Shown here: one piece after another, positions 29,220 through 34,838 of the stretch
Numbering within the stretch: position 1 is the first letter of the stretch
Layout of the letters: every line of letters starts with the position of its first letter
Origin: a virus
Direction: 5' to 3' (one strand)
Virus record (IMG/VR): IMGVR_UViG_3300022821_000065
Coordinates: 1 to 34,838 of that record
Length of the DNA: 34,838 bases
The notes under the pieces: generated by a model
What the model was told of the DNA's origin: nothing
Seen by the model: only the letters and a program-made list of their open reading frames with translations
Database searches by the model: none
Program-made: the position numbers and the translations under genes

Positions 29220-30154
29220 TAGACAAACTCGCAGTCTGCCATAATCTCCGTTAGACAAGCGACAGTATTGATCTCTTGATCTGCAACAAAGGCTGACTTG
29301 TATGAGTAATCAGCAATATGCATAACCAATTGTGGTACTGACTTCGATGCTAGTTTTTCGTATGCAGTATCATAAAGTCTACGATATAGAACTGTAGACT
29401 CGATGTCCTGATTTTGAGCAACCCACTTACGTACTTCTTTGAAATTTCGTTCTTTGAGAAACGTGATCAACGAATCAAAATTCTCGTCACTCATGGCTAC
29501 AAGAATGCCAGTATCGATCTTGCCACCAGCAGAGTATCGTTGAAGCTCATTAAGAGTACGGCGCCAATCGGGAAAATGTTTCATAATCAGCTCTGCAACT
29601 ACTTGCTGCTGATATTCTACACTCTCTTCTTTAAGAATATTCTCGACACGCTTCATGAACTCCATAGCCAATTTCGGCTTAAGCGAAGCTGGCACACGAA
29701 ATTCGATTACTGAACACCGTGAATGCAGGGGTTCAATGATTCTATTCTTGAAATTGCAAGTCAGAACAAAGCCACAATTTTTAGAGTACTCTTCCATGAA
29801 GTTACGAAGAGCTGGCTGAGTTGACTGTGCATTAAGATAATCAGCTTCGTCAAGAATAACGTACTTGCGCTTACCAACAAGAGAAACTGTGCTAGCAAAG
29901 TTCATGATCTCAGTTCGCAGAGTATCAATATTTCCTTTAAGCGATCCGTTGATCACGAGGTAGTCAAAACCACACTGCTCTAGCATAGCCTTTGCTACAG
30001 TTGTCTTACCTACGCCTGCGCTTCCAGATAGAAGAAGGTTTGGTACGTACTCATCGTCAACGAACTTCTGAAAGATCTTCTTTAAATCTTCTGGAAGAAT
30101 AGTATCTTCGATAGTCTTAGGACGATACTTCTCGACCCACAATTCTTTCATCAT
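29219..30154 (-). CDS. 44: Clamp loader large subunit (T4 gp44-like AAA+)
   Basis: 311 residues. Walker A is GSAGVGKTTVAKAML, Walker B VILDEADYLNAQS, and the arginine-finger SRC motif is LHSRCSVIEF. It begins WVEKYRPKTIEDTIL as is typical of replication-factor-C-like loaders. ATG at 30154 or 30151, with GGAGAG upstream. It loads the gp45 clamp with ATP hydrolysis. Confidence 0.95.
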   Translation of the reverse strand: MMKELWVEKYRPKTIEDTILPEDLKKIFQKFVDDEYVPNLLLSGSAGVGKTTVAKAMLEQCGFDYLVINGSLKGNIDTLRTEIMNFASTVSLVGKRKYVILDEADYLNAQSTQPALRNFMEEYSKNCGFVLTCNFKNRIIEPLHSRCSVIEFRVPASLKPKLAMEFMKRVENILKEESVEYQQQVVAELIMKHFPDWRRTLNELQRYSAGGKIDTGILVAMSDENFDSLITFLKERNFKEVRKWVAQNQDIESTVLYRRLYDTAYEKLASKSVPQLVMHIADYSYKSAFVADQEINTVACLTEIMADCEFV

Positions 30155-30182
30155 CTCTCTCCATGCTATATTTTTTTAAGTT

Positions 30183-30839
30183 CTATTTTGTAGATTCAAC
30201 TGCGATGAAGTAGTTCACTCTGTCTTCGTTTGTAGAAAATTGACTAATACCCTTTGACGAAATCTTAACTTGATAATCGCCTGGAATTAGCTTCAAATTC
30301 TCTGTACGAAATACAAACTGAAATGTCTCATCTGTTTCTCCTACTTCAGTGTCGTACTTGTTAGATGTTGAGTTCTTAGTATCTTGAACAACGATACTAA
30401 TCTTTCCATCTTTACCAACTACTGTCCAGTTCTCGAGCTGAAGAACGCTTGCAGCCTTCATTGAATTTGCAAACACTTCTTTTGTAAGAACAAATTCAGC
30501 TGTTACATCTGGTAGACTGAGGTCTTTTGATGGAGGAGCCGTGATCATTGACTTGTCAGCAAAGAAATATTCAATTGCTGATCCATTCCCTTTGAGCTTA
30601 ACTGAATGTTCTCCAATTGTTAGCTCAGGAGCTTCTTTGAAAAGACTCAGAGTTGCGAGGAACTGGTTCAAATCGTAGATAGCGAATTCAGATTCGAACT
30701 CTTCATCGACTGTTGCAGATGCGAAGATAGTCTTCTGTACTGAAATCGTCTTAAGAGCGCTACCTGCTGCTACGTAGATAGATGGATTGATGCCGGTAAA
30801 ACTCTTTAGAAGAGCTACGGTACGGCCAGAAAGTTTCAT
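30183..30839 (-). CDS. 45: Sliding clamp (T4 gp45-like)
   Basis: 218 residues, a little shorter than T4 gp45 (228). The order gp45-gp44-gp62-regA is that of T4. The start MKLSGRTVALLKSFTGINPS and inner strands (FVLTKEVFANSMKAASVL; LKLIPGDYQVKISSKGISQF) fit the clamp. It forms a trimeric ring for gp43, and in T4 also for late transcription. I propose it also tethers the modification enzymes encoded upstream. Confidence 0.93.
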   Translation of the reverse strand: MKLSGRTVALLKSFTGINPSIYVAAGSALKTISVQKTIFASATVDEEFESEFAIYDLNQFLATLSLFKEAPELTIGEHSVKLKGNGSAIEYFFADKSMITAPPSKDLSLPDVTAEFVLTKEVFANSMKAASVLQLENWTVVGKDGKISIVVQDTKNSTSNKYDTEVGETDETFQFVFRTENLKLIPGDYQVKISSKGISQFSTNEDRVNYFIAVESTK

Positions 30840-30859
30840 GCTATTGTCTCCTTTGATGC

Positions 30860-30888
30860 ATTATAACACTTAAGTAGTTGAAATGAAA
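30860..30888 (-). promoter_or_regulatory. Promoter candidate for gp45 with hairpin
   Basis: Minus-strand TATAAT (30860-30865) lies 17 bases from a weak -35 (TTTCAT, 30883-30888). A hairpin AAGTAGTT/AACTACTT (30872-30894) overlaps the spacer and the stop codon of the preceding gene. AAAGGAG follows as the gp45 ribosome site. Confidence 0.5.
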
Positions 30889-31731
30889 CTACTTTTTCCC
30901 TATTTCGTTCCAATCTGCTGTTGCATTAGCTCCAATTTGAGCTAAATCAACAAGACTTCCGCCAAAAGTATAGGTACCCGTATGGCTAAGTCTCATCCAC
31001 GGGCACATCCATACTTTGAGCCCGATTTCTCTAGACCATTGGCAAAACATGTAATCTTCTGAAAGATACCGTTTGAGCTTTGGCTCAATCACAGTATCAA
31101 AGAAGGCATGAATTTCCCTAGAACCGTCGAAATTTGCAGTCCGAATATGATCTGGTTTGTAAGAAAGTTCTGGATAAGCTTCTCTAAACTTATCAAATGC
31201 ACGACGCTGAATCATCATGAATCCAGTACCGCCTTCAAGAACTTCTACCGGCTCTCCAAGAGGAATTTGCGTTGTGTTTTCAACGGGATTGAAAACATAG
31301 TCACCAACAAAGTTTTCAAGAGCGTTTGGATTATCATCAGCAAAACCCTTGTTAACTGCCATAGCGATCTTCTCCCAGGCAATAGTCTTCTTTGGATATG
31401 GGCCACAGATGATATCATATCCGCTATCATCTGCAGATAGCGCTGCGAGAGTTAAGACATCGTTCGGATCAAATCCAATATCAGCATCGATAAACATCAG
31501 ATGCGTACAATCAGAGCGAAGAAACTCGTCTACGCAATAGTTTCTAGCACGAGTAATAAGAGACTCATTGAAGAGATAGAAGAACCTAATCTCAATTCCA
31601 TAATGAGCTCCAAGAGCTGCTAGATCAGCAGTAGACTTAGTATATTGTCCACCGCACATGCCGCCATACATTGGTGTAGCAACGAAGATCTTTCGCTTTC
31701 TAAGTTCTTCGATTTCAATCTTAACTTCCAT
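30889..31731 (-). CDS. GT-A glycosyltransferase-like protein
   Basis: 280 residues. The N-terminus is KIFVATPMYGGMCGGQYTKS, a typical GT2-like start. The DxD is in HLMFIDADIGFDPNDVL (about 75-91). GYDIICGPYPKK and VLEGGTGFMMIQRRAF follow, like phage-encoded glycosyltransferases of this type. It lacks the clamp-binding-like tail of the three genes before it. It may add a sugar to modified DNA bases, given the neighbouring C5-MTase-like and hypermodification-like genes, but a glycan acceptor is also possible. Confidence 0.78.
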   Translation of the reverse strand: MEVKIEIEELRKRKIFVATPMYGGMCGGQYTKSTADLAALGAHYGIEIRFFYLFNESLITRARNYCVDEFLRSDCTHLMFIDADIGFDPNDVLTLAALSADDSGYDIICGPYPKKTIAWEKIAMAVNKGFADDNPNALENFVGDYVFNPVENTTQIPLGEPVEVLEGGTGFMMIQRRAFDKFREAYPELSYKPDHIRTANFDGSREIHAFFDTVIEPKLKRYLSEDYMFCQWSREIGLKVWMCPWMRLSHTGTYTFGGSLVDLAQIGANATADWNEIGKK

Positions 31732-32058
31732 TTACTCTTTAGCTCCTTGGCCAGTATCGTGTGCATGAACCATCATCATCGTATAGTGAATAACTTTGAA
31801 CAAGTCTTTACGCCAATCTTCGGGCTTACCCTTACGACCATAACGCTGAGCATACTTCATAACGTTGCCGAGCAAGAAGCCTTGAGCCATACCAGAGTCG
31901 ACGATAAACTCTGTAGCTTGAAAACGATTTTGTGAATAGTGTTGTCCATAAGTCTTTTCAATGTACTCATGGAGTTCTGCAAGGAGTTCATCCTCAGCAT
32001 ACTTATAGTCATGACCCTCATTGTAAGAAGGAGTCAAGAGTCCCGGCCGTTCGTTCAT
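31732..32058 (-). CDS. DUF3310-like protein
   Basis: 108 residues from ATG at 32058, where GAGG lies 6 bases upstream; the ATG at 32070 precedes that site and is less likely. The region FLLGNVMKYAQRYGRKGKP followed by WRKDLFKVIHYTMMMV matches the core of DUF3310 (a small helical family found in many phages, suggested to act on nucleotides). The first 41 bases overlap the end of the C5-MTase-like gene. Role unknown. Confidence 0.7.
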   Translation of the reverse strand: MNERPGLLTPSYNEGHDYKYAEDELLAELHEYIEKTYGQHYSQNRFQATEFIVDSGMAQGFLLGNVMKYAQRYGRKGKPEDWRKDLFKVIHYTMMMVHAHDTGQGAKE

Positions 32059-33229
32059 CCCATACCTCATATAGTTTATTCAAATTCGATTGGAAGAGGC
32101 AATCAGCTTCTACCATAGTTCTATTACCGTCTAGAGTTTCTTTAACTTCTGTAGCCATATCTTTAGCAGTTTGAAAAGGAACATTCTGACAAATATGGTT
32201 CACTGACCGCTCGGGATTAAGTAATTCAAAATCTGCAGGTAGTCCCATGATCGTCATGGCTTCACGATATGTGATATACCGGTCTTCATATGGATGTGTT
32301 AGCATCGTTGGGTAATGTCCAACGAATGCTCCGATATAATCTTTCGGAATTATTGTTCCACGGCGCATAATATTTCCGCCGTCAGCTAACTTCTTAAACT
32401 TGCGCTCGCACTTTGGAATTTCACGATCGTATCCATTTTCTTCCATCCACTTACCGACGCGATCATAAGTGTATCCGGCTTTCTCAATCAATGACTCGAC
32501 ATCGTTACCACGTACGTTAGTAGTCTCAAGTATATCAAAATATTCTCGATGTGTGATGCCATCATAGACAACTTCCAACAAATACCGATAGTAGGGATCA
32601 TCAACCGATGGAGTCTTTGAATTGATTGGCTCCATCTGGAAGTTTGCTGTTACTCCTGAGATTACTTTCTCAATTTTAGTATGTTCGCGTTGAATGTAGT
32701 TGAACACTGGAACTTTGTTACCAAGCTCTGACTTCTTCCAAAAGAAATAGAATGTTCGCTTACGGAACTGTGGAATTCCATGATTGATGTTCTTCGTCAG
32801 ATAAAGACTCATACCATAGCCGTTTTCTTTGGCGATTGCTCTAAGCTTATCAAGCATGAATTTACCAATCTTCCCTGGAAGAGCTGGAGCGTTCTCTCCC
32901 CAGAACACAGTTGGCTTAACTTCTCCTAGAATATATCTAGCCGTCTTCTCCATCCACTGATTATTTGGATTGTCTTCGCCAGCTTTGTGATGGTATTGAC
33001 TAAGTCCTGCACATGGACACACGCTTGAAATTACGTCTACACTATATGGATGAACTTGTCCTTTATCGAGAACAAAATACGGAACTTCATTTTCGTAGTA
33101 GTTCAGGAGATGGCTCTCGTTAGCAGCGAACGGGCTGTAGCTTAGAATGTAATCAGGACGATTGCCCCAAACTTCGTCTGATGCTAAAACTTCGCCGCCG
33201 ATTAATGGTATAATAGTTGCGTGTTTCAT
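32018..33229 (-). CDS. C5-cytosine DNA methyltransferase-like protein with clamp-binding-like tail
   Basis: 403 residues from ATG at 33229 (MKHATIIPLIGGEVLAS). Motif IV with the catalytic Cys is CPCAGLSQYHH, motif VI is FWGENAP, and motif VIII is IPQFRKRTFYFFW. The C-terminal motif X-like segment is HICQNVPFQTAKDMATEV. Motif I (PLIGGE) is divergent from FxGxG. It would methylate (or otherwise modify) cytosine in DNA. The last residues are GTLDSFLQ, like the gp43 tail. The longer frame from 33376 lies inside the previous gene. Confidence 0.83.
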   Translation of the reverse strand: MKHATIIPLIGGEVLASDEVWGNRPDYILSYSPFAANESHLLNYYENEVPYFVLDKGQVHPYSVDVISSVCPCAGLSQYHHKAGEDNPNNQWMEKTARYILGEVKPTVFWGENAPALPGKIGKFMLDKLRAIAKENGYGMSLYLTKNINHGIPQFRKRTFYFFWKKSELGNKVPVFNYIQREHTKIEKVISGVTANFQMEPINSKTPSVDDPYYRYLLEVVYDGITHREYFDILETTNVRGNDVESLIEKAGYTYDRVGKWMEENGYDREIPKCERKFKKLADGGNIMRRGTIIPKDYIGAFVGHYPTMLTHPYEDRYITYREAMTIMGLPADFELLNPERSVNHICQNVPFQTAKDMATEVKETLDGNRTMVEADCLFQSNLNKLYEVWDERTAGTLDSFLQ

Positions 33230-33245
33230 GAAAAATGTTACTGCT

Positions 33246-34352
33246 TTATGAAAAAAAGTACTCGAGCGTGCTTTTCTTGCTATTATTGTACTCAGCGCCT
33301 TGCCAATAAGGATAGTGCTCTCTTGACAAGTGGACTGACTTCGGCCTCTCCATGACCTTAAAGTCCATTTCGCCAAGCTCGTTATAGAAAACTGGAGTGA
33401 TCCACTCTTTGAATACGACAGAAGTACTTTGTACTTTCTTCATTGCATATTCTTTGAAATGAAGACGAACAGCATTTCGCTCTGCCTGCGAACCAAAGAA
33501 GGGTGTACCTTCGTAGTGGCCGCTCTTAGGGATATTGCGTCGTTCATTTTCGATAGGAAGAAGTTCGTAGATCGCTTTGGTCTCATATTGAAGTTTGTCT
33601 ACTGCATCTATATATCTATCGACGAGGTCCTCTACAGCTTTTATTGGATCATCAAAACGACAAAGATGATGACGAACATCGATATTACCAAAATAGAATT
33701 CAACGTTCTTAATCGTCTTTAATTTCGGCATAAAAGAATCAAGGCCGACATTCAAAGCTCCATGAAGAGTCTTAAACGGAACTGAGTTAACATTCCAACC
33801 TGGACGATACATACAGATTGCATGACTGTCACCAATCACAATATTCTGCCACGGGCCAAATGGTTCAATGATTTTAGCTCTTGATTGCATCGCACGTAAA
33901 TTATCAAAATCAACTTCTAAGAATTCTTTGACGATACCATCAGTAGTTCCATGCTTACGTACATATCCAGCGATCTTGTTCTCAAGCATGGTTGCATAGT
34001 CTGGCATTGGCCAATGAATTGAATAGACGTCGCCCTTGAAACGACTGATATTACGAGTATTGTATGCGTGAGGAAAATTTCTGACTCCGCCAAATAGATT
34101 GATGTCTTCTTGTCCTTGCCAGTCGTTCCCATGGTACATGTACATATGATCGTACACATTAAAGTCTTTTGTCTTATTAGCTTCAATAGCTGAATCGCCT
34201 TGAACACTTGGAGTACTCATAGCTACATCGATATGCGGAAGACCCATACTCTTAAGAAGATCAGCATAAATCGCGCCTTGAGCTGCTCTATGACTAGTCA
34301 TCTGAAACGAACATGGGATGAATGGAGCTGCTAAAACTGTTTTCACGGTCAT
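33246..34352 (-). CDS. SGNH-like protein of unknown function with clamp-binding-like tail
   Basis: 368 residues. A block IVIGDSHAICMYRPG (GDS-like) near the middle and FYFGNIDVRHHLCRF (GN and a His pair) later resemble SGNH-hydrolase motifs, though the family link is by eye only. An N-terminal half (YMYHGNDWQGQEDINLFGGV) is of unknown type. The C-terminus is KKSTLEYFFS, close to the gp43 tail. The ATG overlaps the previous stop (ATGA). Being between the hypermodification-like and C5-MTase-like genes and sharing the tail, it probably acts on DNA bases. Confidence 0.65.
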   Translation of the reverse strand: MTVKTVLAAPFIPCSFQMTSHRAAQGAIYADLLKSMGLPHIDVAMSTPSVQGDSAIEANKTKDFNVYDHMYMYHGNDWQGQEDINLFGGVRNFPHAYNTRNISRFKGDVYSIHWPMPDYATMLENKIAGYVRKHGTTDGIVKEFLEVDFDNLRAMQSRAKIIEPFGPWQNIVIGDSHAICMYRPGWNVNSVPFKTLHGALNVGLDSFMPKLKTIKNVEFYFGNIDVRHHLCRFDDPIKAVEDLVDRYIDAVDKLQYETKAIYELLPIENERRNIPKSGHYEGTPFFGSQAERNAVRLHFKEYAMKKVQSTSVVFKEWITPVFYNELGEMDFKVMERPKSVHLSREHYPYWQGAEYNNSKKSTLEYFFS

Positions 34353-34838
34353 ACTAAAAAATCCTCTAATGTACTTGAAGTCATTGTCTTAATTCGAGAT
34401 ACTCTACGGCGGTCGCACGCCTTTGGATCGTTTCTAATCTGTAAATATATTCCGAACTGACATGCTGCTACTTCAGTACCATAGTATTTGAGACTGTCTT
34501 GAGGTTCTGAAAATACATTATCGATGTTATAAGCATTTGGATGGAAATCAACTCCATCAACAAGGCCGATGTTATCACTCTGTTCACGTAAGAAATAGAT
34601 GGATTCGGCGTAGAGCTTCTTAGGAGCGTCGGGCCACAAAAGAGCGATCGTGTAACGAGCTCCTGGTCCTGGTGCAACAAATCTCTGATCATGATGATAC
34701 TTTGTTGATGGAATGACTGAGGTAGAGGCTCCACAATGAAATCCGTAATACTCGCCGATCCCTGGTCTTTTCGTGAGCTCGTCGTAAGCTCTTTTCATAT
34801 GATCTGTCGTATAGAGATGCTCGTACAATCCGTCTTTC
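34349..34838 (-). CDS. 5'-truncated protein resembling phage thymine-hypermodification enzymes
   Basis: Frame is open to the window edge (upstream codons read KDG before LYEHLY), so the N-terminus is outside; about 162 residues are seen. The LTKRPGIGEYYGFHC and RFVAPGPGARYTIALLWPD blocks recall the helical domain of 5-hydroxymethyl-dU DNA kinase and the alpha-glutamyl/putrescinyl-thymine pyrophosphorylases (both of the phage base-hypermodification system), especially the PGxG and GPGA elements. The C-terminus TSSTLEDFLV matches the gp43 tail almost exactly. Assignment is from memory; other HhH-type DNA proteins are possible. Confidence 0.6.
   Translation of the reverse strand, partial: KDGLYEHLYTTDHMKRAYDELTKRPGIGEYYGFHCGASTSVIPSTKYHHDQRFVAPGPGARYTIALLWPDAPKKLYAESIYFLREQSDNIGLVDGVDFHPNAYNIDNVFSEPQDSLKYYGTEVAACQFGIYLQIRNDPKACDRRRVSRIKTMTSSTLEDFLV

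Noticed and set aside
30872-30894. AAGTAGTT/AACTACTT hairpin with T-run on the plus strand as a terminator
   Set aside because: No plus-strand gene lies upstream; on the minus strand no T-run follows.
33246-33376. Longer N-terminus of the C5-MTase-like ORF (from 33376)
   Set aside because: The extra 49 residues overlap the preceding gene in another frame and are low-quality sequence; ATG at 33229 begins the natural MKHATIIPLIGG.

Overview
This window is from a large T4-supergroup (myovirus) phage genome. The T4 replication module is complete and in recognisable order: gp45 clamp, gp44/gp62 clamp loader, RegA, gp43 DNA polymerase, UvsX, gp41 helicase and gp61 primase. With it come NrdA/NrdB, ThyX, two GIY-YIG endonucleases, a lysis cassette and a very large tRNA array. 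Base composition is moderate to AT-rich. Nearly every gene is on the minus strand; the one convincing plus-strand gene is a 42-codon ORF at 28283-28411. An alphaproteobacterial or aquatic host is plausible from memory of related phages (ThyX, phage sugar genes, large tRNA set), but this is inference.

Regions. (1) 1-3660: tRNA array on the minus strand: 18 readable tRNAs, one tRNA cut by the left edge, several aberrant tRNA-like elements and two circularly permuted tRNA-like elements, interrupted by a GIY-YIG gene and an HNH remnant. (2) 3626-3974: an intrinsic terminator, a possible small-RNA unit and a long inverted repeat. (3) 3975-7182: three sugar-transfer genes and a methyltransferase, probably for polysaccharide or surface-glycan modification. 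(4) 7100-12618: GIY-YIG, zinc ribbon, NrdB, a small ORF, NrdA, ThyX, a frameshifted small gene and primase. (5) 12674-14653: lysis block (coiled-coil membrane protein, two-TM holin candidate, o-spanin, i-spanin, M15 peptidase). (6) 14637-22468: conserved hypotheticals and virion-associated genes with T4-type late promoters (TATAAATA), including a protein with a C-terminal ADP-ribosyltransferase-like domain and a metalloprotease. (7) 22532-30839: replication and recombination. (8) 30889-34838: a glycosyltransferase, a DUF3310-like protein, a C5-cytosine-methyltransferase-like protein, an SGNH-like protein and a 5'-truncated protein resembling phage thymine-hypermodification enzymes.

How the parts fit. 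Genes are tightly packed, with TAATG and ATGA overlaps suggesting translational coupling. Nucleotide supply (NrdAB, ThyX) feeds the replisome. The most striking observation is that three consecutive genes of the right-hand modification cluster end in a C-terminal peptide of the same kind as the DNA polymerase: gp43 STLEDFFA, 34349 gene STLEDFLV, 33246 gene STLEYFFS, C5-MTase-like GTLDSFLQ. In T4/RB69 the gp43 C-terminal peptide docks on the gp45 sliding clamp. I infer a DNA-modification system tethered to the clamp and acting at the replication fork. The second notable feature is the pair of permuted tRNA-like elements (3' half upstream of 5' half) alternating with three tRNA-Ser genes.
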